From positions 1-64,000 of the forward strand of contig CDRNVI010000152.1 in the NCBI GenBank assembly GCA_977017575.1: a DNA stretch of 64,000 nt, written 5' to 3'. Positions 1 to 14,256 of this stretch are shown one piece after another. Within the stretch, counting starts at the first letter, position 1; every line of letters starts with the position of its first letter. The notes below the pieces were generated by a model, which worked only from the letters and a program-made list of their open reading frames with translations, ran no database searches and had not been told where the DNA came from. Both the position numbers and the translations under genes were made by a program. The stretch is from Paramoeba atlantica (taxonomy: Eukaryota; Discosea).

Positions 1-498
1 AAATTCCTTAAAACTCAGTCCTTTTCAGATTCTTTGAGCCTCTCTTCTTTTGAATCTGTGATGGGGGATCATACTCCTTCAAACCTAGCAGCAGTTGGAG
101 AATTGAGTCAAATGGCTGGAAAAATCCTTCAGATTCTTGGTTGCCATGCCCATAAATGTGATCTTGTTGAAGAAGCTTTTTGAAAGGCTCTAATCAAAAA
201 TCTATCTTCTTGAGTTGAACAGATTGTTGATGATGATAATTTTGATTGTGGTGGTAGATCTGACTTATTGATGAAAGCTCCAACAAGAGTGAAAAATATT
301 CACTCTTCTTCACACTTTCTGTATCAACTTGAAAAACTTGCACTGACTTCATTAAACAAGTATGGGCATTCTAAAAAATTTCAGGTCTGGACAGCACAAC
401 ATAATTTTATCTACCACCACCTCAAACTTCTTCACTCAAATCAGTTTTTAGTTTATTCATACAATAGTTTGACTTGTTATCAAGACTTACACTATTAG
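1..498 (+). pseudogene. 5'-truncated reading frame of unknown function
   Basis: Frame 1 is open from the window edge to a TAA at 496-498 except for two TGA codons at 181 and 211; there are no other stops. An ATG lies at 61. The translation looks like protein (mixed polar and hydrophobic, e.g. DLVEEAF before the first TGA and VEQIVDDD after the second) but I recognise no domain. A possible splice donor (CAG|GTCTGG) near 384 could end the coding part earlier. The stretch has no CpG, so the TGAs may be decayed CGA (Arg) codons. It may be a piece of an old mobile element next to the satellite. Function unknown; the part before the window is not visible. Confidence 0.4.
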
Positions 499-592
499 GA
501 AATGTTTGTGGAAAATTGTTTGCCTTCTTCCACTTGAACATTTGAAATAGAGAATAAACAAGAAATTATTAAAAGTGATTTTTTTAATATTA

Positions 593-3500
593 ATTTTCTT
601 ATAATTTCAATTTCTTAATTATGTTTCCATATTGAATAGAATGTTTTAATTTATTTTTTAATTTTATAATATATTTTAAATTTATTTTTTAATTTTATAA
701 TGTGTTTTCAATTTATTTTTCATTTTAAAAATATTTTTTAAGTTGGTTCAATCAAATTTCTTAATTGTTTTAAATTGATGTATTTGATTTATTTTTTATT
801 TTATTTTTTTCATATTATTTTTTTGTAATTTCAATTTCTTAATTATGTCTCCATATTGAATGCAATTTCCTAATTTATTTTCTGATTCTGTGATATTTTT
901 AGAACTTATATTTCAGATCTATGATATTTTTTAAGTTGGTTCAATCAAATTTCTTAATTGTTTTGAATTGATGTATTTAATTTATTTTTTATTTTCTTTT
1001 TTTCACATTAATTTTTTGTAATTTCAATTTCTTAATTATGTCTCCATATTGAATGCAATTTCCTAATTTATTTTCTGATTCTGTGATATTTTTAGAACTT
1101 ATATTTCAGATCTATGATATTTTTTAAGTTGGTTCAATAAAATTTCTTAATTGTTTTTGGTTGATGTATTTGATTTATTTTTTGTTTCATTTTTTTCATA
1201 TTATTTTTTTGTAATTTCAATTTCTTAATTATGTCTCTATATTGAATGCAATTCCTTAATTTATTTTCTGATTCTCTGATATTTTTAGAACTTATATTTC
1301 AGATCTATGATATTTTTTAAGTTGGTTCAATCAAATTTCTTAATTGTTTTGAATTGATGTATTTAATTTATTTTTTATTTTCTTTTTTTCACATTAATTT
1401 TTTGTAATTTCAATTTCTTAATTATGTCTCCATATTGAATGCAATTTCCTAATTTATTTTCTGATTCTGTGATATTTTTAGAACTTATATTTCAGATCTA
1501 TGATATTTTTTAAGTTGGTTCAATAAAATTTCTTAATTGTTTTTGGTTGATGTATTTGATTTATTTTTTGTTTCATTTTTTTCATATTATTTTTTTGTAA
1601 TTTCAATTTCTTAATTATGTCTCTATATTGAATGCAATTCCTTAATTTATTTTCTGATTCTCTGATATTTTTAGAACTTATATTTCAGATCTATGATATT
1701 TTTTAAGTTGGTTCAATCAAATTTCTTAATTGTTTTGAATTGATGTATTTAATTTATTTTTTATTTTCTTTTTTTCACATTAATTTTTTGTAATTTCAAT
1801 TTCTTAATTATGTCTCCATATTGAATGCAATTTCCTAATTTATTTTCTGATTCTGTGATATTTTTAGAACTTATATTTCAGATCTATGATATTTTTTAAG
1901 TTGGTTCAATAAAATTTCTTAATTGTTTTTGGTTGATGTATTTGATTTATTTTTTGTTTCATTTTTTTCATATTATTTTTTTGTAATTTCAATTTCTTAA
2001 TTATGTCTCTATATTGAATGCAATTCCTTAATTTATTTTCTGATTCTCTGATATTTTTAGAACTTATATTTCAGATCTATGATATTTTTTAAGTTGGTTC
2101 AATCAAATTTCTTAATTGTTTTGAATTGATGTATTTAATTTATTTTTTATTTTCTTTTTTTCACATTAATTTTTTGTAATTTCAATTTCTTAATTATGTC
2201 TCCATATTGAATGCAATTTCCTAATTTATTTTCTGATTCTGTGATATTTTTAGAACTTATATTTCAGATCTATGATATTTTTTAAGTTGGTTCAATAAAA
2301 TTTCTTAATTGTTTTTGGTTGATGTATTTGATTTATTTTTTGTTTCATTTTTTTCATATTATTTTTTTGTAATTTCAATTTCTTAATTATGTCTCTATAT
2401 TGAATGCAATTCCTTAATTTATTTTCTGATTCTCTGATATTTTTAGAACTTATATTTCAGATCTATGATATTTTTTAAGTTGGTTCAATCAAATTTCTTA
2501 ATTGTTTTGAATTGATGTATTTAATTTATTTTTTATTTTCTTTTTTTCACATTAATTTTTTGTAATTTCAATTTCTTAATTATGTCTCCATATTGAATGC
2601 AATTTCCTAATTTATTTTCTGATTCTGTGATATTTTTAGAACTTATATTTCAGATCTATGATATTTTTTAAGTTGGTTCAATAAAATTTCTTAATTGTTT
2701 TTGGTTGATGTATTTGATTTATTTTTTGTTTCATTTTTTTCATATTATTTTTTTGTAATTTCAATTTCTTAATTATGTCTCTATATTGAATGCAATTCCT
2801 TAATTTATTTTCTGATTCTCTGATATTTTTAGAACTTATATTTCAGATCTATGATATTTTTTAAGTTGGTTCAATCAAATTTCTTAATTGTTTTGAATTG
2901 ATGTATTTAATTTATTTTTTATTTTCTTTTTTTCACATTAATTTTTTGTAATTTCAATTTCTTAATTATGTCTCCATATTGAATGCAATTTCCTAATTTA
3001 TTTTCTGATTCTGTGATATTTTTAGAACTTATATTTCAGATCTATGATATTTTTTAAGTTGGTTCAATAAAATTTCTTAATTGTTTTTGGTTGATGTATT
3101 TGATTTATTTTTTGTTTCATTTTTTTCATATTATTTTTTTGTAATTTCAATTTCTTAATTATGTCTCTATATTGAATGCAATTCCTTAATTTATTTTCTG
3201 ATTCTCTGATATTTTTAGAACTTATATTTCAGATCTATGATATTTTTTAAGTTGGTTCAATCAAATTTCTTAATTGTTTTGAATTGATGTATTTAATTTA
3301 TTTTTTATTTTCTTTTTTTCACATTAATTTTTTGTAATTTCAATTTCTTAATTATGTCTCCATATTGAATGCAATTTCCTAATTTATTTTCTGATTCTGT
3401 GATATTTTTAGAACTTATATTTCAGATCTATGATATTTTTTAAGTTGGTTCAATAAAATTTCTTAATTGTTTTTGGTTGATGTATTTGATTTATTTTTTG

Positions 3501-6500
3501 TTTCATTTTTTTCATATTATTTTTTTGTAATTTCAATTTCTTAATTATGTCTCTATATTGAATGCAATTCCTTAATTTATTTTCTGATTCTCTGATATTT
3601 TTAGAACTTATATTTCAGATCTATGATATTTTTTAAGTTGGTTCAATCAAATTTCTTAATTGTTTTGAATTGATGTATTTAATTTATTTTTTATTTTCTT
3701 TTTTTCACATTAATTTTTTGTAATTTCAATTTCTTAATTATGTCTCCATATTGAATGCAATTTCCTAATTTATTTTCTGATTCTGTGATATTTTTAGAAC
3801 TTATATTTCAGATCTATGATATTTTTTAAGTTGGTTCAATAAAATTTCTTAATTGTTTTTGGTTGATGTATTTGATTTATTTTTTGTTTCATTTTTTTCA
3901 TATTATTTTTTTGTAATTTCAATTTCTTAATTATGTCTCTATATTGAATGCAATTCCTTAATTTATTTTCTGATTCTCTGATATTTTTAGAACTTATATT
4001 TCAGATCTATGATATTTTTTAAGTTGGTTCAATCAAATTTCTTAATTGTTTTGAATTGATGTATTTAATTTATTTTTTATTTTCTTTTTTTCACATTAAT
4101 TTTTTGTAATTTCAATTTCTTAATTATGTCTCCATATTGAATGCAATTTCCTAATTTATTTTCTGATTCTGTGATATTTTTAGAACTTATATTTCAGATC
4201 TATGATATTTTTTAAGTTGGTTCAATAAAATTTCTTAATTGTTTTTGGTTGATGTATTTGATTTATTTTTTGTTTCATTTTTTTCATATTATTTTTTTGT
4301 AATTTCAATTTCTTAATTATGTCTCTATATTGAATGCAATTCCTTAATTTATTTTCTGATTCTCTGATATTTTTAGAACTTATATTTCAGATCTATGATA
4401 TTTTTTAAGTTGGTTCAATCAAATTTCTTAATTGTTTTGAATTGATGTATTTAATTTATTTTTTATTTTCTTTTTTTCACATTAATTTTTTGTAATTTCA
4501 ATTTCTTAATTATGTCTCCATATTGAATGCAATTTCCTAATTTATTTTCTGATTCTGTGATATTTTTAGAACTTATATTTCAGATCTATGATATTTTTTA
4601 AGTTGGTTCAATAAAATTTCTTAATTGTTTTTGGTTGATGTATTTGATTTATTTTTTGTTTCATTTTTTTCATATTATTTTTTTGTAATTTCAATTTCTT
4701 AATTATGTCTCTATATTGAATGCAATTCCTTAATTTATTTTCTGATTCTCTGATATTTTTAGAACTTATATTTCAGATCTATGATATTTTTTAAGTTGGT
4801 TCAATCAAATTTCTTAATTGTTTTGAATTGATGTATTTAATTTATTTTTTATTTTCTTTTTTTCACATTAATTTTTTGTAATTTCAATTTCTTAATTATG
4901 TCTCCATATTGAATGCAATTTCCTAATTTATTTTCTGATTCTGTGATATTTTTAGAACTTATATTTCAGATCTATGATATTTTTTAAGTTGGTTCAATAA
5001 AATTTCTTAATTGTTTTTGGTTGATGTATTTGATTTATTTTTTGTTTCATTTTTTTCATATTATTTTTTTGTAATTTCAATTTCTTAATTATGTCTCTAT
5101 ATTGAATGCAATTCCTTAATTTATTTTCTGATTCTCTGATATTTTTAGAACTTATATTTCAGATCTATGATATTTTTTAAGTTGGTTCAATCAAATTTCT
5201 TAATTGTTTTGAATTGATGTATTTAATTTATTTTTTATTTTCTTTTTTTCACATTAATTTTTTGTAATTTCAATTTCTTAATTATGTCTCCATATTGAAT
5301 GCAATTTCCTAATTTATTTTCTGATTCTGTGATATTTTTAGAACTTATATTTCAGATCTATGATATTTTTTAAGTTGGTTCAATAAAATTTCTTAATTGT
5401 TTTTGGTTGATGTATTTGATTTATTTTTTGTTTCATTTTTTTCATATTATTTTTTTGTAATTTCAATTTCTTAATTATGTCTCTATATTGAATGCAATTC
5501 CTTAATTTATTTTCTGATTCTCTGATATTTTTAGAACTTATATTTCAGATCTATGATATTTTTTAAGTTGGTTCAATCAAATTTCTTAATTGTTTTGAAT
5601 TGATGTATTTAATTTATTTTTTATTTTCTTTTTTTCACATTAATTTTTTGTAATTTCAATTTCTTAATTATGTCTCCATATTGAATGCAATTTCCTAATT
5701 TATTTTCTGATTCTGTGATATTTTTAGAACTTATATTTCAGATCTATGATATTTTTTAAGTTGGTTCAATAAAATTTCTTAATTGTTTTTGGTTGATGTA
5801 TTTGATTTATTTTTTGTTTCATTTTTTTCATATTATTTTTTTGTAATTTCAATTTCTTAATTATGTCTCTATATTGAATGCAATTCCTTAATTTATTTTC
5901 TGATTCTCTGATATTTTTAGAACTTATATTTCAGATCTATGATATTTTTTAAGTTGGTTCAATCAAATTTCTTAATTGTTTTGAATTGATGTATTTAATT
6001 TATTTTTTATTTTCTTTTTTTCACATTAATTTTTTGTAATTTCAATTTCTTAATTATGTCTCCATATTGAATGCAATTTCCTAATTTATTTTCTGATTCT
6101 GTGATATTTTTAGAACTTATATTTCAGATCTATGATATTTTTTAAGTTGGTTCAATAAAATTTCTTAATTGTTTTTGGTTGATGTATTTGATTTATTTTT
6201 TGTTTCATTTTTTTCATATTATTTTTTTGTAATTTCAATTTCTTAATTATGTCTCTATATTGAATGCAATTCCTTAATTTATTTTCTGATTCTCTGATAT
6301 TTTTAGAACTTATATTTCAGATCTATGATATTTTTTAAGTTGGTTCAATCAAATTTCTTAATTGTTTTGAATTGATGTATTTAATTTATTTTTTATTTTC
6401 TTTTTTTCACATTAATTTTTTGTAATTTCAATTTCTTAATTATGTCTCCATATTGAATGCAATTTCCTAATTTATTTTCTGATTCTGTGATATTTTTAGA

Positions 6501-9500
6501 ACTTATATTTCAGATCTATGATATTTTTTAAGTTGGTTCAATAAAATTTCTTAATTGTTTTTGGTTGATGTATTTGATTTATTTTTTGTTTCATTTTTTT
6601 CATATTATTTTTTTGTAATTTCAATTTCTTAATTATGTCTCTATATTGAATGCAATTCCTTAATTTATTTTCTGATTCTCTGATATTTTTAGAACTTATA
6701 TTTCAGATCTATGATATTTTTTAAGTTGGTTCAATCAAATTTCTTAATTGTTTTGAATTGATGTATTTAATTTATTTTTTATTTTCTTTTTTTCACATTA
6801 ATTTTTTGTAATTTCAATTTCTTAATTATGTCTCCATATTGAATGCAATTTCCTAATTTATTTTCTGATTCTGTGATATTTTTAGAACTTATATTTCAGA
6901 TCTATGATATTTTTTAAGTTGGTTCAATAAAATTTCTTAATTGTTTTTGGTTGATGTATTTGATTTATTTTTTGTTTCATTTTTTTCATATTATTTTTTT
7001 GTAATTTCAATTTCTTAATTATGTCTCTATATTGAATGCAATTCCTTAATTTATTTTCTGATTCTCTGATATTTTTAGAACTTATATTTCAGATCTATGA
7101 TATTTTTTAAGTTGGTTCAATCAAATTTCTTAATTGTTTTGAATTGATGTATTTAATTTATTTTTTATTTTCTTTTTTTCACATTAATTTTTTGTAATTT
7201 CAATTTCTTAATTATGTCTCCATATTGAATGCAATTTCCTAATTTATTTTCTGATTCTGTGATATTTTTAGAACTTATATTTCAGATCTATGATATTTTT
7301 TAAGTTGGTTCAATAAAATTTCTTAATTGTTTTTGGTTGATGTATTTGATTTATTTTTTGTTTCATTTTTTTCATATTATTTTTTTGTAATTTCAATTTC
7401 TTAATTATGTCTCTATATTGAATGCAATTCCTTAATTTATTTTCTGATTCTCTGATATTTTTAGAACTTATATTTCAGATCTATGATATTTTTTAAGTTG
7501 GTTCAATCAAATTTCTTAATTGTTTTGAATTGATGTATTTAATTTATTTTTTATTTTCTTTTTTTCACATTAATTTTTTGTAATTTCAATTTCTTAATTA
7601 TGTCTCCATATTGAATGCAATTTCCTAATTTATTTTCTGATTCTGTGATATTTTTAGAACTTATATTTCAGATCTATGATATTTTTTAAGTTGGTTCAAT
7701 AAAATTTCTTAATTGTTTTTGGTTGATGTATTTGATTTATTTTTTGTTTCATTTTTTTCATATTATTTTTTTGTAATTTCAATTTCTTAATTATGTCTCT
7801 ATATTGAATGCAATTCCTTAATTTATTTTCTGATTCTCTGATATTTTTAGAACTTATATTTCAGATCTATGATATTTTTTAAGTTGGTTCAATCAAATTT
7901 CTTAATTGTTTTGAATTGATGTATTTAATTTATTTTTTATTTTCTTTTTTTCACATTAATTTTTTGTAATTTCAATTTCTTAATTATGTCTCCATATTGA
8001 ATGCAATTTCCTAATTTATTTTCTGATTCTGTGATATTTTTAGAACTTATATTTCAGATCTATGATATTTTTTAAGTTGGTTCAATAAAATTTCTTAATT
8101 GTTTTTGGTTGATGTATTTGATTTATTTTTTGTTTCATTTTTTTCATATTATTTTTTTGTAATTTCAATTTCTTAATTATGTCTCTATATTGAATGCAAT
8201 TCCTTAATTTATTTTCTGATTCTCTGATATTTTTAGAACTTATATTTCAGATCTATGATATTTTTTAAGTTGGTTCAATCAAATTTCTTAATTGTTTTGA
8301 ATTGATGTATTTAATTTATTTTTTATTTTCTTTTTTTCACATTAATTTTTTGTAATTTCAATTTCTTAATTATGTCTCCATATTGAATGCAATTTCCTAA
8401 TTTATTTTCTGATTCTGTGATATTTTTAGAACTTATATTTCAGATCTATGATATTTTTTAAGTTGGTTCAATAAAATTTCTTAATTGTTTTTGGTTGATG
8501 TATTTGATTTATTTTTTGTTTCATTTTTTTCATATTATTTTTTTGTAATTTCAATTTCTTAATTATGTCTCTATATTGAATGCAATTCCTTAATTTATTT
8601 TCTGATTCTCTGATATTTTTAGAACTTATATTTCAGATCTATGATATTTTTTAAGTTGGTTCAATCAAATTTCTTAATTGTTTTGAATTGATGTATTTAA
8701 TTTATTTTTTATTTTCTTTTTTTCACATTAATTTTTTGTAATTTCAATTTCTTAATTATGTCTCCATATTGAATGCAATTTCCTAATTTATTTTCTGATT
8801 CTGTGATATTTTTAGAACTTATATTTCAGATCTATGATATTTTTTAAGTTGGTTCAATAAAATTTCTTAATTGTTTTTGGTTGATGTATTTGATTTATTT
8901 TTTGTTTCATTTTTTTCATATTATTTTTTTGTAATTTCAATTTCTTAATTATGTCTCTATATTGAATGCAATTCCTTAATTTATTTTCTGATTCTCTGAT
9001 ATTTTTAGAACTTATATTTCAGATCTATGATATTTTTTAAGTTGGTTCAATCAAATTTCTTAATTGTTTTGAATTGATGTATTTAATTTATTTTTTATTT
9101 TCTTTTTTTCACATTAATTTTTTGTAATTTCAATTTCTTAATTATGTCTCCATATTGAATGCAATTTCCTAATTTATTTTCTGATTCTGTGATATTTTTA
9201 GAACTTATATTTCAGATCTATGATATTTTTTAAGTTGGTTCAATAAAATTTCTTAATTGTTTTTGGTTGATGTATTTGATTTATTTTTTGTTTCATTTTT
9301 TTCATATTATTTTTTTGTAATTTCAATTTCTTAATTATGTCTCTATATTGAATGCAATTCCTTAATTTATTTTCTGATTCTCTGATATTTTTAGAACTTA
9401 TATTTCAGATCTATGATATTTTTTAAGTTGGTTCAATCAAATTTCTTAATTGTTTTGAATTGATGTATTTAATTTATTTTTTATTTTCTTTTTTTCACAT

Positions 9501-10266
9501 TAATTTTTTGTAATTTCAATTTCTTAATTATGTCTCCATATTGAATGCAATTTCCTAATTTATTTTCTGATTCTGTGATATTTTTAGAACTTATATTTCA
9601 GATCTATGATATTTTTTAAGTTGGTTCAATAAAATTTCTTAATTGTTTTTGGTTGATGTATTTGATTTATTTTTTGTTTCATTTTTTTCATATTATTTTT
9701 TTGTAATTTCAATTTCTTAATTATGTCTCTATATTGAATGCAATTCCTTAATTTATTTTCTGATTCTCTGATATTTTTAGAACTTATATTTCAGATCTAT
9801 GATATTTTTTAAGTTGGTTCAATCAAATTTCTTAATTGTTTTGAATTGATGTATTTAATTTATTTTTTATTTTCTTTTTTTCACATTAATTTTTTGTAAT
9901 TTCAATTTCTTAATTATGTCTCCATATTGAATGCAATTTCCTAATTTATTTTCTGATTCTGTGATATTTTTAGAACTTATATTTCAGATCTATGATATTT
10001 TTTAAGTTGGTTCAATAAAATTTCTTAATTGTTTTTGGTTGATGTATTTGATTTATTTTTTGTTTCATTTTTTTCATATTATTTTTTTGTAATTTCAATT
10101 TCTTAATTATGTCTCTATATTGAATGCAATTCCTTAATTTATTTTCTGATTCTCTGATATTTTTAGAACTTATATTTCAGATCTATGATATTTTTTAAGT
10201 TGGTTCAATCAAATTTCTTAATTGTTTTGAATTGATGTATTTAATTTATTTTTTATTTTCTTTTTT
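593..10266. repeat. satellite array: 193-bp monomer, 386-bp dimeric higher-order unit
   Basis: A very AT-rich tandem array. Two monomer types alternate: type A contains TGTCTCCATATTGAATG and type B TGTCTCTATATTGAATG. Type A recurs at 1041, 1427 and so on, giving a 386-bp period of two 193-bp monomers, about 24 dimers. Dimers I compared line by line appear identical, which implies recent homogenisation. The left edge (593 to about 1000) is more diverged and has monomers of type A in a row; the right edge stops abruptly near 10,266. No CpG and no gene is seen. The monomer length is close to nucleosome spacing, as in many centromeric satellites, but position on the chromosome is unknown. Confidence 0.95.
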
Positions 10267-11495
10267 ATCAAAAATTTTTTTCTCTTTTTTGAATATTTAA
10301 AATCTTATTTTTTTCAAAAATATAAAAATCAAATTGAGAAAAATATTTTTATTTTTAGCCAAATAAAGAAAATTAGTTTTGTTTCTGAAATTGATTTTAG
10401 TTTTTTGTTTGTTTTTGTTGGTTTTTGTTTAATTGCTTCATTTCACCTAAATTCCTTTTCAAGAATTTATTATCTTCTTTTTTAAAAAAAAAAAAATCTT
10501 TTATCTTTCTTGTTAAAGTAATTTCATTGTAAAATTTAAAACTTTTAGTTCATGAATACATTCTTTTTTATGAAACCTTTGAATGAGAAAAGTTGACTCT
10601 TTGTTAAACTTTAATTAAGTAATGTTATTGTTTTTATGAAAAATTGATTTTTAATAATTCAAATGAAAAAGAATGAATAAAAACTTTCACAACTATAAGT
10701 TGTTTTTTTCAAATTGACTAACAACAAAACAGAAAACTTTTCAAAACCTAGGGTAATCTGCTTTTTGGAGTGAAATCAAAGATATGAAAACACTTTACAA
10801 AGATTGAACCTTCTCAAATTGATAAAATTGTTAAGTATGTGTAAAAATGTAATGGAAACCAAGTTTCATTGATCCAAACCACCTTCAAAGATTGGATTAA
10901 TACCACTTTCTCAAAAGCAATCTTTTTCACCTGAATTTATTTCTTTGTTTAGAGTGAAAAACAACTTTTTCTTATTGATTCAGAGTCATTTGAGGTAGAG
11001 AGGTGCAGTTTGTTTGAGGAAAAGCTGAAACAAAATACAAAAAAATTGTAAGAAAAAATTGATGCTACTCACTCTCAATTGATCATAAATATTAATGAAA
11101 CTGATTTTAATTGCAAAAAAGATACTGAAAAACTCAAAGTTGTTTTAATATATAATTGCTCCTATATATATTGTTCCTCTTGAAATGAATTCTATATCAC
11201 TTTAATACTTATAGTTGGTATTATTGGATGGAGTCTTTCAATTTTTGCAACTATCAAAACAATATTCTTTGTTTTAGACTTAAAGGTGATGTATAATTTC
11301 TCAGTAAATGAGTAGTATTATATAATATTATTTTCATCATCAAATATCAATAATAAGTTATTTTCTTATTAAATTGATAAAATTTTTGTTCTAAAAGTAA
11401 TTATAAGATGTTGATTTTTAGAGTTCAAAGATAATACCAAAACTCTTCTTATCTTAAATAGTTGTTTTGTTTATAGTGTTGCAAATTTTCAAGCC
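10267..11495. other. AT-rich spacer, nothing recognised
   Basis: About 1.2 kb of AT-rich, CpG-free sequence next to the satellite. No reading frame with protein-like composition and no RNA gene is seen. Confidence 0.6.
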
Positions 11496-12128
11496 TTAAC
11501 TTGTAATTTCACAAAGTAATTCATTTAAAGCATAATTTTTTCTAGTATGGGTTTTGAACATTGTCTTGGTAAGAATTATACAATCTTCAACAATCACAAT
11601 CTTTTTTATCATTGATCTAATACTTTGTATCCCTTTTAAGTAGTCTATAAATTCACCAATATTGTTAAAGCTAAGAGAAATGGTTTCAAACCCACCACAT
11701 ATTTCTCTCTCTTTCCTGAAAACTGCAAAATCTGCACCCCCCAGATGAAGGCCTGTATATCTTGAATCATTATAAAACATTTAAAAGCTTTTGAATTTAA
11801 AGTTTTTCTTCTTTTTAGGTTCTTTTTTGATTTGAGTTCTTGGAGGCTAAAGAAGGATTTTATTCTTTCTCAGGATTTTTCTAACAATTTTTATAGTAAA
11901 CTAAACTAATTTAGTTTCTTCTGCACACACTATGAGCCACAAACTTAGTAAGGCAGCACTCACCACAGAGGTTTCTTGTCTAGTAAAATACTTTGAGACA
12001 AGACCACATACATTTTTAGTTTCTTGCCAATTGAGTACTTTCAGCAAAATACATTTCCTTCCTCTTGCTTGAAGAAAACCCTCAACCACAAAGCATTTTT
12101 CCAGTAGATGAGATTATAACTCCTTTTC
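11496..12128 (-). other. short relic reading frames, probably the decayed 3' part of a LINE
   Basis: Two minus-strand open stretches (11,496-11,780 and 11,901-12,089) lie downstream of a LINE reverse transcriptase. They look weakly protein-like but match nothing I know. Being CpG-free and on the same strand, they are best read as the 3' part or flank of the same old LINE. Confidence 0.3.
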
Positions 12129-13220
12129 TCAGTGGCAGAGGCAACAACTTGAATCTTGGTTTGAGAAGTGAAACAACTTGTTTCTTGTAGATAGTTCTTT
12201 TATTAGAAATTTAAGTAAATTCTTCTTAAACTGAGGTTTAATTGCATGAACCAAGTTGTACACCACATACTCAGCTCTTCTTTTCCCCACATACAAGTCT
12301 TTGATTTCAATTGAAATCATTTGAGACATATTGGTATATGTAACACAAGTGGCCTGGCCAAACACAACTTTGGAAGAAAGGCTTTGGGCTGCAATGAAAG
12401 CATTCTTCCACATGGCTTCAATGGAGAGAGGATTCTAATAATCACTCTTCATTGGTGGACAAGAGGTGAAAAGAGCCCAATTAAAAACAATAGGGTGATG
12501 TAGTTGAGGATTTGAGTCCAAAGAGGATAGCATAAAGTAAGAACAGAGGTTTTAGTGATGGCATAGGCACCCAGGGCTGAGCAAATGGATTTCCACATCA
12601 AAGAGGTGATAGATTTTAGGATCAACTTGAATCTCACTAAGTATTCCATACATGGAGTTAGATAGATATTGACCATCCTCACTCTTGAGTAAAAATTCCC
12701 ACCTCTCTTTTTAATTGCTGTTCCAACTTTCTTCATCTTTTGGACCACCTTCTCTCAATCTTTGAGAGAAGATAACCATTTATTCAATCTCACTCCCAGT
12801 TTCATTACCACAGTAATTGAGTCTTGCCATCTCAGACCAGGGGCCTACTGGTTTGTAAGACTCAGTTGAGAGGACAAAGCACTTATTAAAGTTCAGTTTA
12901 GCTTCAGTTGCTTCTTTATATTTCTTAAAGGTTGGAGTGAGAGAATTGATGGTTTCAACTCTCTGAAGCACTATCCCCAAATCATCCATAAAGCCTGACA
13001 GATCTTGGAGGTTGTGTTTCTTCTTCAAACTCACAAGGAGGATGTCAAACACAATCACAAACAATAGAAGGGAGATTGGGCATCTTTGTCTAACTCCTGT
13101 CCAGCTTTGGATTGATTCTTTGGTGCCTGCCCTTTTGGATTCACTAATCACTTTGGGACAAAAAAATTTCTTGGGAGAGAACATAGCCAGAGGTCAACCT
13201 GCATTTTTTGGCTCTGAAAC
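12129..13220 (-). mobile_element. LINE (non-LTR retrotransposon) relic, C-terminal half of reverse transcriptase
   Basis: On the minus strand the translation holds RT motif B (TGVRQRCPISLLLF, compare the usual GVRQGCPLSPLLF), then motif C as FMDDL (12,98x), then after one frame change LGVRLNKW and a thumb-like segment RMVNIYLTPCMEYL. The frame change lies near 12,785. A TGA interrupts at 12,755, and another precedes motif B at about 13,194. No CpG. Motifs 0 to A are missing here and are found 9 kb to the right on the same strand (22,480-23,040). The break coincides with the left edge of the composite element, so this is half of a LINE split by that insertion. Dead copy. Confidence 0.8.
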
Positions 13221-13295
13221 ACGACTGTGGAAGTGATGTGGCAAAGTGGATAGGCAAAAAAGACCCCAAAAAAACGCGGAAAGGCGAAAAGATAT

Positions 13296-13330
13296 GAACC
13301 CAATTGCCAAAAAGGATGATAATTGGGTTC
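13296..13330. promoter_or_regulatory. 10-bp perfect inverted repeat upstream of first element gene
   Basis: GAACCCAATT at 13,296-13,305 pairs with AATTGGGTTC at 13,321-13,330 across a 15-nt loop. It lies about 75 nt before the ATG of the next gene and could be an operator or a subterminal site. Function is inferred from position only. Confidence 0.35.
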
Positions 13331-13405
13331 TTTTTCACTCAAAATTTTTGGGTGGGATCAAGATGGCGTGGGAGAGGAGGAGGTGTTCTTTTTCAACTTC
13401 TCGAA

Positions 13406-14093
13406 ATGGAAAACAAACTGATGATCGAAGATACTTGGGAGACTGAAGAATATCTCCATTTGATTCAGAAAGAGCAAAACACTTCAAATAGAAGAAAAAA
13501 AGCGAAAAAAATAGCAGGACCTGGTGGAAACAAACAAGACGAGATGACAATGCTGATGAATGAACAAATGGTTCATTGTGTTCTGGCACAAAGAATCCCA
13601 AAGACCCTCGAAAAATTGGTAAAAAACACTCTCATGAGTTTTTTTTTTTTCTAAAGATTCTTTTTTTCACTCACACACAAAATTCTTTTAGTGGAGGGGA
13701 AAAGGTTGAAAACATTGGTGCTCTCGCCGGGTTTTCATTCAACATTTCCCTGAGGCCCTCTTTTTCTTTTTGGTCGATAATAACGTTACCAAAACCAAAA
13801 CAAATCGAAAAACTGGGAAGAAAGAATTTTGGGGACAACTTGATCTCCCTTCACAAATCCGAAAGAAGTTGGGGGTCATTGCCTACCAGAAAATTTTTCG
13901 GGATGGGTCCACTGCAACAGTGACTGGCCCTGTGAAAATCAAATTTTCACAGGAAAAAAAATTGTTGTCGATTTCTTATGGCTATTTTCTTCAAAACCAA
14001 GATGGAAGGCCAGCAAGGGGGATGGCTGAAAACTGGAAACTCCCAGTAGTTGCCCCAGTTGTTGTTGTGAAAGAGGAGGCTCTCGACAAATAG
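13406..14093 (+). CDS. two-exon gene of unknown function inside the composite element
   Basis: Exon 1 is 13,406-13,618, starting at the ATG of MENKLMIED; exon 2 is 13,692-14,093, ending in TAG. The intron (GTAAAA...TTTTAG) is phase 0 and keeps the frame. The product would be about 204 residues: a polar, lysine-rich start, a middle with HWCSRRVFIQHFPEAL, and a compact C-terminal half (GKKEFWGQLDLP, DGSTATVTGPVKIKF, SYGYFLQNQDG). One TGA falls in frame at 13,707 shortly after the splice site. I do not recognise the family. It sits on the same strand as, and 164 nt before, the transposase gene, so an accessory role (DNA binding or coat-like) is possible but unproven. CpGs are retained. Confidence 0.5.
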
Positions 14094-14256
14094 TGAAAAA
14101 TAAATTATTTTTTTTATCCGAGGCACCGCCTTTTTTTTTTTTTTTTCTCTTGAGAAAAGACCAAAAAACAAAGCAGCTGCTTTGTTTCGTGACCCACTGA
14201 AGAAGAAGAAAAAGGAGGAAAAGACAGGGTTGTGTGTTGTGTTGTGTTGTGTTCAA

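Noticed and set aside
593..10266. CRISPR-like array
   Set aside because: Eukaryotic context, no unique spacers; whole 386-bp units repeat.
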